Source: Streptococcus sp. X13SY08
Lineage (GTDB): Bacteria; Bacillota; Bacilli; Lactobacillales; Streptococcaceae
Direction of reading: 5' to 3'
DNA length: 64,000 bases
Assembly: GCF_001182825.2 (NCBI RefSeq)
Contig: NZ_LFYO02000003.1
Coordinates: 124,001 to 188,000, forward strand
Shown one piece after another: positions 1-9,280 of the stretch; the stretch's first letter is position 1; each line of letters starts with the position of its first letter. The position numbers were made by a program, and so were the translations under genes. The notes beneath the pieces were generated by a model. The model did not search any database. It saw only the letters and a program-made list of their open reading frames with translations, and had not been told where the DNA came from.

Positions 1-245
1 CTGCTTTCGATGTTCTAGGTGAAGATGGTTTGGCGCAACGTGGTACATTTATTATTGATCCAGATGGGGTTATCCAAATGATGGAAATTAATGCGGATGG
101 TATTGGTCGTGACGCAAGTACATTAATTGATAAAATCCATGCTGCACAGTATGTTCGTAAGCATCCTGGTGAAGTTTGTCCAGCTAAATGGAAAGAAGGT
201 CAAGATACATTGACTCCAAGTTTGGACCTTGTAGGAAAAATTTAA
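1..245 (+). CDS. ahpC: Peroxiredoxin AhpC, C-terminal part (cut by window edge)
   Basis: The reading frame is open from base 3 and stops at 245, so only the last 80 or so residues of the protein are present. They include the C-terminal EVCPAKW segment, which in AhpC-type two-cysteine peroxiredoxins carries the resolving cysteine. The enzyme reduces hydrogen peroxide and organic hydroperoxides in the cytoplasm and is re-reduced by AhpF, whose gene starts 30 bases downstream behind a GAGAGGAGG ribosome site. The pair is therefore an ahpCF operon. The peroxidatic cysteine lies outside the window. Confidence 0.93.
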   Translation, partial: AFDVLGEDGLAQRGTFIIDPDGVIQMMEINADGIGRDASTLIDKIHAAQYVRKHPGEVCPAKWKEGQDTLTPSLDLVGKI

Positions 246-275
246 GAACCATCTGTTTGTGAGAGGAGGATTTCA

Positions 276-1808
276 ATGGCACTCACAAGTGAAATCAAAT
301 CACAATTAAAACAATATCTAGCTCTTTTAGAATCTGAGGTGTTGATCGAAGCAGACTTGACGACTGATGAACATTCTCAACAGGTCAAAGATTTTCTTGA
401 TGAAATTGCTCAAATGTCCGATAAAATAACCATCGTAGAGGGAGAATTGGGTAGCAGAAAACCTAGTTTTACAATACGAAAAAAAGAGAAAGAAAGTGGC
501 ATTTTATTTGCCGGCCTTCCTCTAGGGCATGAATTTACATCTTTCATCCTTGCCTTGTTGCAAGTTTCAGGTAGAACACCTAAAATAGATGAAGAAGTTT
601 CAAAACGCATCCAAGCCATTACACAACCTCTTCATTTTGAAACCTATGTCAGTCTGTCTTGTCATAATTGCCCGGATGTTGTACAGGCGCTTAATATTAT
701 GGCTGTCCTCAATCCTGCTATTTCTCATACCATGGTTGAGGGAGGGATGTTTCAAGATGAAGTCAAGTCCAAAGGAATTTTGTCCGTTCCAGCAGTCTAC
801 TTAAATGGCCAAGAATTCTCTTCTGGTCGTGCAACGATTGAGCAATTGCTGGAAAAAATTGCTGGCCCTACAAAAGAAGATTTTTCGGATAAGGGAATCT
901 ATGATGTTTTGGTTGTCGGCGGTGGCCCTGCAGGCAATAGTGCGGCTATTTACGCTGCCAGAAAAGGCTTGAAGACTGGACTAGTAGCAGAGACCTTCGG
1001 TGGTCAGGTTATGGAGACGGTCGGCATCGAAAATATGATTGGAACCCTCTATACAGAAGGTCCAAAACTGATGTCTCAAGTTGAAGAGCACACCAAATCC
1101 TACGATGTGGATATTATCAAAGCTCAAGTAGTAACATCCATTGAGAAAAAGGAAACGATCGAAATGACACTTGCCAGCGGTGGTGTTTTGAAAGCTAAAA
1201 CAGTTATTTTGGCACTTGGTGCTAAATGGCGGAATATCAATGTGCCCGGTGAAGAAGAATTCCGAAATAAGGGAGTGACTTACTGTCCGCACTGCGATGG
1301 TCCACTCTTTGAAGGGAAAAATGTAGCTGTCATCGGCGGTGGAAATTCTGGATTGGAAGCGGCTCTTGATTTAGCGGGCTTGGCCAAACAGGTCTATGTA
1401 TTAGAATTTTTGCCAGAGTTGAAGGCAGATAAAGTTCTCCAAGATCCTGCAAATGAGACGAGCAACGTCACTATTCTTAAAAATGTTGCTACCAAGGAAA
1501 TTGTTGGAGATAGTCAAGTGACAGAGCTTCATTATGTGGAGCGTGATACCAACGAGGAACGTAGCATAGAACTCGAAGGAGTTTTCGTACAGATAGGTTT
1601 AGTTCCAAGTACATCATGGCTAAAGGATAGTGGCATCGAATTGAATCAACGAGGAGAAATCGTAGTGGATAAGTATGGTTCAACCAATATTTGTGGCATT
1701 TTTGCAGCAGGAGATTGTACGGATTCGGCGTATAAGCAAATTATCATCTCCATGGGATCAGGAGCGACCGCAGCCATTGGGGCATTCGATTATCTCATTC
1801 GACAATAA
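276..1808 (+). CDS. ahpF: Alkyl hydroperoxide reductase subunit F (NADH:peroxiredoxin reductase)
   Basis: 510 residues, the usual AhpF length. The N-terminal half is the double thioredoxin fold with the redox motif CHNC at residues 129-132. A FAD-binding GGGPAG motif is at 215-220, the thioredoxin-reductase-type CPHC redox pair at 337-340, and a second dinucleotide (NADH) motif GGGNSG at 354-359. Electrons flow from NADH through FAD and CPHC to CHNC and then to AhpC, encoded just upstream. The ATG at 276 follows a strong GAGAGGAGG site. All catalytic motifs are present and the gene looks intact. Confidence 0.96.
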   Translation: MALTSEIKSQLKQYLALLESEVLIEADLTTDEHSQQVKDFLDEIAQMSDKITIVEGELGSRKPSFTIRKKEKESGILFAGLPLGHEFTSFILALLQVSGRTPKIDEEVSKRIQAITQPLHFETYVSLSCHNCPDVVQALNIMAVLNPAISHTMVEGGMFQDEVKSKGILSVPAVYLNGQEFSSGRATIEQLLEKIAGPTKEDFSDKGIYDVLVVGGGPAGNSAAIYAARKGLKTGLVAETFGGQVMETVGIENMIGTLYTEGPKLMSQVEEHTKSYDVDIIKAQVVTSIEKKETIEMTLASGGVLKAKTVILALGAKWRNINVPGEEEFRNKGVTYCPHCDGPLFEGKNVAVIGGGNSGLEAALDLAGLAKQVYVLEFLPELKADKVLQDPANETSNVTILKNVATKEIVGDSQVTELHYVERDTNEERSIELEGVFVQIGLVPSTSWLKDSGIELNQRGEIVVDKYGSTNICGIFAAGDCTDSAYKQIIISMGSGATAAIGAFDYLIRQ

Positions 1809-1849
1809 GAAGAAAAGCTCACATTCGTCAGTCATTAGCGCTGTAAAAG

Positions 1850-1939
1850 TTGATTGCTCAGCGTATTTTAGAGGGCAGACTTGTTATTGATCTCCTCTCT
1901 ATCGGCATTCAAGCACTGCATTTTGAAAATGTAATGTGA
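1850..1939 (+). pseudogene. Possible short coding remnant
   Basis: A frame from TTG 1850 to TGA 1937 gives about 29 residues with protein-like composition, ending in a run of leucines and isoleucines. The same frame upstream is interrupted by a TAA near 1844. There is no ribosome site. It may be the tail of a decayed gene between ahpF and its terminator; I do not recognise a family, and it could be chance. Confidence 0.2.
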
Positions 1940-1946
1940 GTAATAG

Positions 1947-1980
1947 GAGTTTGGAACTAGTTTTGGTCCAAACTCTTTTT
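1947..1980 (+). terminator. Rho-independent terminator after ahpCF
   Basis: A 9-bp perfect stem (GAGTTTGGA with TCCAAACTC) around an 11-nt loop is followed by five T. It closes the ahpCF operon. Confidence 0.85.
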
Positions 1981-2093
1981 GTTGCACGATAAAGATGGAG
2001 AGGGGATAGGAGTTGCAATGTGAGGGGGAAAGTTCAAAAGTATTTATAGAAGATTTTTCATGCCAAATATCGTATTTTAGGCTTATAAATCAC

Positions 2094-2122
2094 TTGTCTA
2101 TCTCTTGAAATTCTGTTATAAT
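2094..2122 (+). promoter_or_regulatory. rpsB promoter
   Basis: -35 TTGTCT at 2094-2099, a 17-nt spacer, and a perfect extended -10 (TGT before TATAAT at 2117-2122). The transcript would have a leader of about 115 nt before rpsB. That leader contains a GTTGTGAAAACAAC hairpin and a G/C-rich segment at about 2165-2197. Autoregulation of S2 through this leader is possible but not shown. Confidence 0.8.
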
Positions 2123-2241
2123 GATTAGGTTGTGAAAACAACAAATACTCATCTTGGACGAATTGTCTGCTTGTTGCCTACGGGTTGGCGGGCGAGTTGA
2201 AATCTGAGAGAGGAAAAAACATTATAAAGGAGAAACTACTC

Positions 2242-3018
2242 ATGGCAGTAATTTCAATGAAACAATTGCTCGAAGCTGGTGTACACTTTGGTCACCAAAC
2301 TCGTCGCTGGAATCCTAAGATGGCTAAGTACATCTTCACTGAGCGTAACGGTATCCACGTTATCGACTTGCAACAAACTGTAAAATTGGCTGACCAAGCT
2401 TACGACTTTATGCGTGACGCAGCAGCAAACGATGCAGTTGTATTGTTCGTTGGTACAAAGAAACAAGCAGCAGAAGCTGTTAAAGACGAAGCGCTCCGTG
2501 CTGGTAAATACTTCATCAACCACCGTTGGTTGGGTGGAACTCTTACAAACTGGGGCACAATCCAAAAACGTATCGCTCGTTTGAAAGAAATCAAACGCAT
2601 GGAAGAAGAAGGAACTTTTGAAGTTCTTCCTAAGAAAGAAGTTGCATTGTTGAACAAACAACGTGCTCGTCTTGAAAAATTCTTGGGCGGTATCGAAGAT
2701 ATGCCACGTATTCCAGACGTTATGTTTGTTGTTGACCCACATAAAGAGCAAATCGCTGTTAAAGAAGCTAAAAAATTGGGCATCCCAGTTGTAGCTATGG
2801 TTGATACTAACACTGATCCAGACGATATCGATGTTATCATTCCAGCAAACGATGATGCAATCCGTGCGGTTAAACTAATCACTGCTAAAATGGCTGATGC
2901 GATCATCGAAGGTAACCAAGGTGAAGACAACGTAGCAGCAGTTGAAGCTGAAATGGCTGAAGAAGCAGCATCTACAGAATCAATCGAAGAATTGGTTGAA
3001 GTTGTAGAAGGTAAATAA
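2242..3018 (+). CDS. rpsB: 30S ribosomal protein S2
   Basis: The ATG at 2242 is chosen because AAAGGAG lies 9 bases upstream and the protein then begins [10 protein letters not shown] as in streptococcal S2. This gives 258 residues. The conserved S2 core is complete, including [15 protein letters not shown] near the N-terminus, the [11 protein letters not shown] segment and the VDTNTDPD segment. The C-terminus is an acidic Ala/Glu-rich tail, typical of streptococci. S2 binds late to the head and body of the 30S subunit. The usual partner tsf follows, but 400 bases away and beyond a terminator. Confidence 0.97.
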   Translation: MAVISMKQLLEAGVHFGHQTRRWNPKMAKYIFTERNGIHVIDLQQTVKLADQAYDFMRDAAANDAVVLFVGTKKQAAEAVKDEALRAGKYFINHRWLGGTLTNWGTIQKRIARLKEIKRMEEEGTFEVLPKKEVALLNKQRARLEKFLGGIEDMPRIPDVMFVVDPHKEQIAVKEAKKLGIPVVAMVDTNTDPDDIDVIIPANDDAIRAVKLITAKMADAIIEGNQGEDNVAAVEAEMAEEAASTESIEELVEVVEGK

Positions 3019-3032
3019 GAATAAGTAACTAA

Positions 3033-3247
3033 GAGCGCTAAAAGGCGACAGAATTTTAGAGAGACTTGGCAGCAAATCCTGATTTGCTAGACAAGTCATC
3101 TAAATTCCAAAGCCTTTAGCTCAAGTACAATTAGATCAAGTAATGAGGACGTAAAGAAAAGCGTAAGATTTTAGAAAATGGACGGCGCAGTCTAGTGACT
3201 GCAAGGAGATTTGTCTAAATCCTAGCTTTTTAGTCCGAATACAATTA
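3033..3247 (+). repeat. Two tandem 101-nt hairpin elements with conserved fold
   Basis: Unit A (3033-3133) and unit B (3147-3247) start 114 bases apart, have equal length and both end TACAATTA. Each folds as nested stems: an outer arm (GAG..CTAAA..GGC with GCCTTTAGCTC in A; GGAC..TAAA..AAAGC with GCTTTTTAGTCC in B), a middle arm around ATTTTAGA/TCTAAAT, and an apical 6-bp stem with a 4-nt loop (GCAAAT/ATTTGC at 3072-3087; GCAGTC/GACTGC at 3187-3202). The sequences differ widely while the pairing is kept. I do not recognise a named family. It may be a BOX-like streptococcal repeat or an RNA structure in the rpsB 3' UTR. Confidence 0.7.
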
Positions 3248-3260
3248 ATAAGTACCGAAG

Positions 3261-3292
3261 GGGCAGGGCTAGGCCCTGTCCTTTCTATTTTA
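3261..3292 (+). terminator. Terminator between rpsB and tsf
   Basis: A 9-bp stem (GGGCAGGGC with GCCCTGTCC, one G-T pair) with a 3-nt loop is followed by TTTCTATTTTA. Read-through or a separate tsf promoter is then required. From 3293 to 3426 I see no convincing promoter. Confidence 0.8.
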
Positions 3293-3426
3293 TAAAAATA
3301 ATCGAATACGCCTACAGCTCACTGAAAATAGATAACCTTTCCTAGATGCGAGCATCATGGATCAAGTTCCTAATTTTTCTAGAGTTGCTTAAGGGCTTAA
3401 TATCATAATAATAGGAGAAAACAAAA

Positions 3427-4411
3427 ATGGCAGAAATTACAGCAAAACTCGTTAAAGAATTGCGCGAAAAATCTGGTGCCGGCGTCATGGACGCGAAAAA
3501 AGCACTCGCTGAAACTGACGGTGATATCGATAAAGCGGTTGAATTGCTCCGCGAAAAAGGTATGGCAAAAGCTGCTAAAAAAGCTGACCGCGTAGCTGCT
3601 GAAGGTTTGACAGGTGTTTACGTGAGTGGCAATGTTGCAGCAGTTGTTGAAGTAAATGCTGAAACTGACTTCGTTGCGAAAAATGCTCAATTTGTTGAAT
3701 TGGTAAACGAAACAGCTAAAGTGATTGCAGAAGGCAAACCCGCTTCAAACGAAGAAGCTCTTGCATTGATTATGCCTAACGGTGACACTCTTGAAGCTGC
3801 ATACGTAAACGCAACTGCAACAATTGGTGAAAAAATTTCATTCCGTCGCTTTGCGGTTATCGAAAAAACAGACGAGCAACACTTCGGTGCTTACCAACAT
3901 AACGGTGGCCGTATCGGTGTTATCTCCGTTATCGAAGGTGGCGACGACGCTCACTGAACTCGATGAGCAATTCATCAAAGATGAGTTGGCTAAATTGAAC
4001 CACGCTATCGAATTGGATAACGAAAGCCGTGCTATGGTTGACAAAGCTCCACTTCCATTCTTGCAATACGGTTCAAAAGCTCAATTGTCAGACGAAGTAG
4101 TTGCTAAAGCTGAAGAAGATATCAAAGCTGAATTGGCTGCTGAAGGCAAGCCAGAAAAAATCTGGGACAAAATCCTTCCAGGTAAAATGGATCGCTTCAT
4201 GCTTGACAACACAAAAGTTGACCAAGCTTACACACTCCTTGCTCAAGTTTACATCATGGACGACAGCAAAACAGTTGAAGCTTACCTTGACAGTGTAAAC
4301 GCAAAAGCAGTAGCATTTGCTCGCTTTGAAGTTGGTGAAGGTATCGAGAAAAAAGCTAACGACTTCGAATCAGAAGTAGCAGCTACAATGGCAGCGGCTT
4401 TGAACAACTAA
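3427..4411 (+). pseudogene. tsf: Elongation factor Ts, frame-disrupted
   Basis: EF-Ts is the guanine-nucleotide exchange factor for EF-Tu. The first frame (3427-3957, 176 residues) holds the UBA-like N-terminus with the conserved TDFVAKN segment. It runs out after GGDDAH at a TGA. The rest of the protein ([12 protein letters not shown]... to ...[10 protein letters not shown], ending 4411) is in another frame. Comparison with remembered streptococcal EF-Ts indicates that about 19-20 residues between GGDDA and TELDEQ are missing, so an out-of-frame deletion of roughly 58 bases sits near 3950. tsf is regarded as essential, so a sequence error or misassembly is more likely than a real null. Start: ATG 3427 with AATAGGAG upstream. 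Confidence 0.9.
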
Positions 4412-4423
4412 GAAACCAAATGG

Positions 4424-4453
4424 AAAAATCGTAGATTTACGGTTTTTCTTTTT
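4424..4453 (+). terminator. Terminator after tsf
   Basis: A 10-bp stem (AAAAATCGTA with TACGGTTTTT, one wobble pair), a 4-nt loop and a T-rich tail. Confidence 0.8.
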
Positions 4454-4477
4454 GTAAAAATATCTAAAGGACTCAAT

Positions 4478-5623
4478 ATGAAAAATGAATCTTGGCTGAA
4501 AGCAGCTATCTTGTCAGTATCTCTTTTTATCATGTCTCACTTGGCAATCGCGCCAGCAATTCCAAAATTGCATGCCCTTTATCAAGCACAGAATGCGAAT
4601 GTTAGTCTAGCATCCGTTGAAACCTTGGTCACTATTCCAGCCATGATGATTATGCTTTCTGTCATTTTAAGCAATGTCATCGTAACCAAATTGGGGAAGA
4701 AAAAGACCGTTGAAGTCGGCCTGGGTTTGATTTTTATCTCAGGAATCATTTCCTTTCTGGCAAGTAATTTTATGTTGGCCATGATTGGTCGTTTAATCTT
4801 GGGGATTGGAATTGGACTCTATAATCCACTTTCTATCAGTATGATTAGTGATTATTTTGAGGGAGCAAAACGTGCTGGGATGATTGGTCTGCGGACGGCA
4901 ACTATGAATGTCGGTAAAACCTTGACAACTTTAATTGTTGGTTATGCCTTGCTGGTAGGACCGCGCTATATTTTCTTGGTCTATGTTTTGGTGGTGCCCG
5001 TCCTCTATCTCTTTCATCGATTTGTGAAGGAGATTCCCGTTGAGGAAAAACGTTTGTCCAAGGTTGTGATTTTTGATCAGGGTGTCTTTCTCTGGATGTT
5101 AATCATATTTTTTATCGGGATTGCCTACATTGGGGCGACGGTTAAAATTCCGACGCTACTGGTGACCCACTATGGTTATGATGAATTAGCGGCCGGCCAT
5201 CTATTGACGCTCTTAGCTTTTAGTGGGATTATCATCGGACTTTGCTTTGGTTATTTGTCAAAAAAAATGGCAGAGCTGGACACTTGCTGTCATGCTGGGT
5301 ATGATGGCGGGGGGGATCTTCTCTTTGTCTTTGGCAATCAAGTAATTTTCTTCTATCTTGGCGCAGTTTTGATTGGTGCCAGTTTTGTGGGAGGTATGTC
5401 CGCAATCTTTGATGCCATTGCCAAGCAATACCCCAATGGTCAATTGACTTTTGTGACCAGTATGGCGATTACAGCAGGTAATATCGGTGTGATTTTAACA
5501 CCACTTATCTTGACCAAACTGGTTGGTGCTTTGTCGCTAGAACCTTATGTAACACCTTTTTATATCACGACAGGGTTGATATTGACCAGTTTGATGCTTT
5601 ACGCATTTCTCAAGAAAAAATAA
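4478..5623 (+). CDS. MFS-family permease with an internally shifted segment
   Basis: 381 residues, about ten to twelve hydrophobic segments and the GRLILGIGIGLYNP motif typical of major facilitator permeases; substrate unknown. A paralogue lies at 31074. Residues of about 261-288, in the frame as written, form a cysteine/histidine-containing non-membrane stretch. The same DNA (5268-5340) read one base further on encodes a normal membrane helix (TLAVMLGMMAGGIFSLSLAI). The simplest reading is an extra A in the A-run at 5260-5267 and one base missing near 5343, two compensating indels. The ORF stays open, but this helix would be lost if the sequence is right. The ATG follows AAAGGA. Confidence 0.8.
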   Translation: MKNESWLKAAILSVSLFIMSHLAIAPAIPKLHALYQAQNANVSLASVETLVTIPAMMIMLSVILSNVIVTKLGKKKTVEVGLGLIFISGIISFLASNFMLAMIGRLILGIGIGLYNPLSISMISDYFEGAKRAGMIGLRTATMNVGKTLTTLIVGYALLVGPRYIFLVYVLVVPVLYLFHRFVKEIPVEEKRLSKVVIFDQGVFLWMLIIFFIGIAYIGATVKIPTLLVTHYGYDELAAGHLLTLLAFSGIIIGLCFGYLSKKMAELDTCCHAGYDGGGDLLFVFGNQVIFFYLGAVLIGASFVGGMSAIFDAIAKQYPNGQLTFVTSMAITAGNIGVILTPLILTKLVGALSLEPYVTPFYITTGLILTSLMLYAFLKKK

Positions 5624-5831
5624 AAAGAGAGCGGGACAAAAATCGGTCATTTCATAGCAATTCGATTTTTCAGTACTTTTTCATTTTCAAATACTGACCT
5701 AAAACATCTACTAGACTGTTTTACTCCTACCTCTGCACAGTTTGGTAGGCATGAAAAAGCTGATTTATCAGTTTATTTTCAGACCCACGCAACCACTGCA
5801 ACTTGTCATTGAAAACGACATAAAATAAAAG

Positions 5832-5861
5832 GAGGTTAGGACTTTTGTCCTAGCCTCTTTT
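5832..5861. terminator. Bidirectional terminator between convergent genes
   Basis: An 11-bp stem (GAGGTTAGGAC with GTCCTAGCCTC, one wobble) with a TTTT loop and T-rich tails on both strands. It separates the MFS gene (+) from the thioredoxin gene (-). The preceding 200 bases contain an AGAGCGGGACAAAAATC segment and no gene. Confidence 0.85.
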
Positions 5862-5865
5862 CGTC

Positions 5866-6221
5866 TTAGCTGACAAATGCAGCGATTTCTTCCGGAGTCA
5901 TTGAGCTGTCACAACGAACTTTCACACCAGTTTCTCCTGCGTAGATTAATCCTGGAACAATTGGAATACCGTATTTCTCACGGAAATCTGCGATTTCTTG
6001 ACGTGGATAATCAGGGTTTTCAGAGTCTAGGAAATAAACTGTCCAGTTTTTCCCCTTGGCCACTTGCGCTAGTTTTGGTGCGAACCTTTGGCAGTACGGA
6101 CAAGTAGCGCGGCCGACGAAGAGAATAGACCGTCTTGTTTTTCAACTAATTGGTTGGCTTCTTGGGGAGAAATGTTTTGGAAATTAGCTACAATTTCGCT
6201 AAAATTAGATAAATTGAACAT
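5866..6221 (-). pseudogene. Thioredoxin-fold protein with CPYC motif, frameshifted
   Basis: The minus-strand ATG at 6221 starts MFNLSNFSEIVANF; the frame then fails after about 33 codons. One base further on the frame continues as FVGRATCPYCQRFAPKLAQV and runs to a TAA at 5866. A single missing base near 6118-6124 explains the break. The intact protein would be about 118 residues, a small thioredoxin-like protein with a CPYC active site. It resembles the bacteriocin transport accessory (Bta/PedC) family of disulfide reductases common in streptococci; that assignment is an inference from size and motif. Confidence 0.8.
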
Positions 6222-6297
6222 AAGACACTCCTTTTTTATCCTTAGTATAGGAAAAAAAGTATAGGAAGGCAAATTCTTGCTACGCAGTGGGTCCTGC

Positions 6298-6351
6298 TTT
6301 CCAAATGCCCTCTTTTTCGGTATAATAATAGAATAGTCAAAGTTAGTCAGT
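6298..6351 (+). promoter_or_regulatory. ctsR-clpC promoter with CtsR operator
   Basis: The -10 TATAAT is at 6321-6326, with a weak -35 (TTTCCA, 6298-6303) 17 bases upstream. Immediately downstream, 6335-6351 reads AGTCAAAGTTAGTCAGT. This closely matches the tandem heptad of the CtsR operator (GGTCAAA-NAN-GGTCAAA). CtsR bound there would block its own operon until heat stress. Confidence 0.8.
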
Positions 6352-6369
6352 GTGAAAGGAGTGAGTATA

Positions 6370-6822
6370 GTGAAAAATACGTCGGATTACATTGAAGAGC
6401 ATATCAAGGCGATTTTAGAGCGTGCTAGTGTTGCAGAATTAAAGAGAAGTGAGTTAGCGAGTCATTTTGAAGTGGTGCCAAGCCAAATCAATTATGTTAT
6501 CAAGACGCGTTTTACAGCTAGTCGTGGTTATATTGTTGAAAGTAAGCGTGGAGGTGGAGGATATATCCGAATCGGTCGCATTACATTTTCTGATAAGCAT
6601 GAATTGGTTGGAGATCTTTTGAAGAATATGGGAAATACTCTCTCTTGGGTTGTTTATCAAGACGTGCTACAGCTTCTTTTTGACGAGGAATTGATGACTG
6701 AGCGTGAGGGGAATCTCTTTTTGGCAACGGGAACAGATGAAGTATTGGGAGATGACGCTAGCACCATTCGTGCACGCATGATGCGACAAATTTTGCGACG
6801 ATTAGATAGGAAAGAGGATTAG
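6370..6822 (+). CDS. ctsR: Transcriptional repressor CtsR
   Basis: 150 residues from GTG 6370. That start is chosen over the GTG at 6352 because AAAGGAG (6355-6361) is 8 bases upstream of it. The protein has the winged-helix DNA-binding N-terminal half with the glycine-rich wing (SKRGGGGYIRI) and the helical C-terminal domain. CtsR represses clp and chaperone genes in low-GC Gram-positives and is inactivated by heat. clpC starts one base after its stop, so the two are co-transcribed. A CtsR operator in its own promoter supports autoregulation. Intact. Confidence 0.95.
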   Translation: MKNTSDYIEEHIKAILERASVAELKRSELASHFEVVPSQINYVIKTRFTASRGYIVESKRGGGGYIRIGRITFSDKHELVGDLLKNMGNTLSWVVYQDVLQLLFDEELMTEREGNLFLATGTDEVLGDDASTIRARMMRQILRRLDRKED

Positions 6823-6823
6823 G

Positions 6824-9277
6824 ATGAAATTTTCAAAAGGCTTGGAGTATGTCCTTGGGGACGCTCAGCTCATGGCCCAACGCTATATGAATGCTTACGT
6901 AGAAACGTGGCATGTGGTATTGGCCTTTTTAATTAATGCTAATACGATTGCGGGAACTGTATTGGCAGAATATCCTGTGGAATTGACTGAGTATGAACAA
7001 GCAGCCTTTGCGGTGACAGAAAAAGAATTTAACGAAGAAGAAGATCAAGATGAATTTAATACTTTAGCATTTTCTAAAAAATTACAAGAACGCATGAATT
7101 TGGCGGAAAAAATTGCTGAGGTTGTGAAGGCGCAAGAAGTGGGGACAGAACATGTTTTTATGTCCTTTTTGTTGGATAAGCGCTCAACTGCTGTTCAGGT
7201 ATTGGACAAGGTTGGTTTTCATTTAGAAGACTCTGATGATGCCATTCGCTTAGTAGATTTGCGTAAAAATTTGGAGAAAAAATCTGGGTTTACTAAGGAA
7301 GATTTGAAAGCTATTCGTGCCTTGGTGCGTGGTGGAGCTGCTCCTCAGACAACCATGGCTAACATGATGGGCGGCATGCCTCCTGGAGGTCAAAGTGGCG
7401 GTTTAGAGGATTACACACGTGATTTGACAGCTTTGGCGCGCGAAGGCAAGATGGAGCCAGTGATTGGTCGTGACCGAGAAATTTCTCGTATGATTCAAAT
7501 TCTCTCCCGTAAGAAGAAAAACAATCCCGTCTTGGTTGGGGATGCAGGTGTCGGTAAAACAGCTTTGGCGTTGGGATTGGCTCAACGTGTGGCGGAAGGA
7601 GCTGTACCAGCTAGTCTATCCAAAATGCGTGTCTTAGAGTTGGAACTCATGAATGTGATTGCAGGAACGCGTTTCCGTGGTGATTTTGAAGAGCGTATGA
7701 ACAATATCATCAATGACATCGAAGAAGATGGTCAGGTAATTTTGTTTATTGACGAGCTTCACACCATTATGGGTTCTGGTTCGGGTATCGATTCGACCTT
7801 AGATGCAGCAAATATCCTCAAGCCTGCTCTTTCACGTGGAACTCTGCGGACAGTGGGAGCGACGACTCAAGAAGAATACCAAAAACATATCGAAAAGGAT
7901 GCGGCGCTTTCTCGTCGATTTGCCAAAGTGTTGGTGGAAGAGCCTTCTGTAGAGGATAGTAAGATTATTTTGCGTGGACTCAAAACTTCCTATGAAGCGC
8001 ACCACGGTGTGACAATTACAGATGAGGCTATTGTAGCTGCAGTTGAAGGTGCTAAGCGTTATCTAACCAACAAGAATTTGCCAGATTCAGCGATTGATTT
8101 GCTAGATGAAGCCAGTGCGACAGTGCAAAACAGTCGTAAGGCTAGTCCTGCAGCGGAAAGTTTATCAGATTTGGATGCGGCACTGAAAGCGGGTAAATAC
8201 AAAAAAGTCGCTCAGCTATTGGTCAAAAACCAAGAAAAACCAAAAGGGAACGCCACTTTGGAAGTGACAGAAGACCATGTGTTGACGACCTTGAGTCATT
8301 TGTCGGGTATTCCTGTAACCAAGCTCACTCGGACGGATGCTAAGAAATATCTGAATCTGGAAGCAGTACTTCACAAACGTGTGATCGGTCAGGATGAGGC
8401 GATTTCTGCGGTTAGTCGTGCCATTCGTCGGAATCAGTCGGGTATTCGTACAGGTAAGCGCCCAATTGGTTCCTTCATGTTCTTGGGGCCGACAGGTGTT
8501 GGAAAGACTGAGTTGGCAAAAGCCTTGGCGGAAGTGCTTTTCGATGACGAGTCTGCTCTCATTCGCTTTGATATGTCTGAGTATATGGAGAAGTTTTCGG
8601 CTAGTCGACTAAATGGTGCGCCTCCGGGCTATGTGGGCTATGAAGAGGGTGGCGAGTTGACCGAAAAGGTCCGCAATAAACCTTATTCTGTCTTGCTTTT
8701 TGATGAGGTAGAAAAAGCGCATCCAGATATTTTTAATGTGCTGTTGCCGGTCTTGGATGATGGGGTCTTGACGGACAGTAAAGGTCGCAAGGTGGATTTT
8801 TCTAACACCTTGATTATCATGACGTCGAATCTGGGTGCAACTGCTCTTCGTGATGACAAAACGGTAGGCTTCGGTGCGCTTGATTTGTCGCGTAATCATA
8901 AAGAAGTAGAAAAACGTATTTTTGAGGAGCTCAAGAAGGCTTATCGACCAGAGTTTCTTAACAGAATTGATGAGAAAGTGGTCTTCCATAGCTTGTCAGA
9001 CAAGGATATGCAAGAAGTAGTCAAAATCATGGTCAAACCGCTGATTGCCGCTACAGAAAAACAAGGAATTGCGCTTAAGGTTCAACCGTCTGCGCTTAAA
9101 TTATTGGCAAAAGACGGCTATGATCGAGAAATGGGAGCTCGTCCATTACGTCGCACCATTCAGACTCAAGTGGAAGATCAACTGGCAGAACTCCTGCTCA
9201 GTGGTCAGCTGCAGGCTGGACAAAACCTCAAAATTGGTGTAAAATCAGGGAGGTTAAAATTCGAGATTGAAGGTTAG
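6824..9277 (+). CDS. clpC: ATP-dependent Clp protease ATPase subunit ClpC
   Basis: 817 residues, the normal streptococcal length. It has an N-terminal Clp repeat domain, a first AAA+ module with Walker A GDAGVGKT at 239-246, a middle domain, and a second AAA+ module with Walker A GPTGVGKT at 555-562 and the GYVGYEEGG pore-loop region. ClpC unfolds substrates for ClpP and is part of the heat and stress response. The ATG overlaps the end of ctsR by close spacing (AGGATGAAA). No damage is visible over 2.4 kb. Confidence 0.97.
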   Translation: MKFSKGLEYVLGDAQLMAQRYMNAYVETWHVVLAFLINANTIAGTVLAEYPVELTEYEQAAFAVTEKEFNEEEDQDEFNTLAFSKKLQERMNLAEKIAEVVKAQEVGTEHVFMSFLLDKRSTAVQVLDKVGFHLEDSDDAIRLVDLRKNLEKKSGFTKEDLKAIRALVRGGAAPQTTMANMMGGMPPGGQSGGLEDYTRDLTALAREGKMEPVIGRDREISRMIQILSRKKKNNPVLVGDAGVGKTALALGLAQRVAEGAVPASLSKMRVLELELMNVIAGTRFRGDFEERMNNIINDIEEDGQVILFIDELHTIMGSGSGIDSTLDAANILKPALSRGTLRTVGATTQEEYQKHIEKDAALSRRFAKVLVEEPSVEDSKIILRGLKTSYEAHHGVTITDEAIVAAVEGAKRYLTNKNLPDSAIDLLDEASATVQNSRKASPAAESLSDLDAALKAGKYKKVAQLLVKNQEKPKGNATLEVTEDHVLTTLSHLSGIPVTKLTRTDAKKYLNLEAVLHKRVIGQDEAISAVSRAIRRNQSGIRTGKRPIGSFMFLGPTGVGKTELAKALAEVLFDDESALIRFDMSEYMEKFSASRLNGAPPGYVGYEEGGELTEKVRNKPYSVLLFDEVEKAHPDIFNVLLPVLDDGVLTDSKGRKVDFSNTLIIMTSNLGATALRDDKTVGFGALDLSRNHKEVEKRIFEELKKAYRPEFLNRIDEKVVFHSLSDKDMQEVVKIMVKPLIAATEKQGIALKVQPSALKLLAKDGYDREMGARPLRRTIQTQVEDQLAELLLSGQLQAGQNLKIGVKSGRLKFEIEG

Positions 9278-9280
9278 TCT

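Noticed and set aside
981..1292. Antisense ORF inside ahpF
   Set aside because: It mirrors codon bias of ahpF; no ribosome site and no recognisable protein.
3824..3957. A programmed frameshift in tsf
   Set aside because: There is no slippery heptamer or stop-linked signal like that of prfB, and conserved residues are missing at the junction, which fits a deletion.
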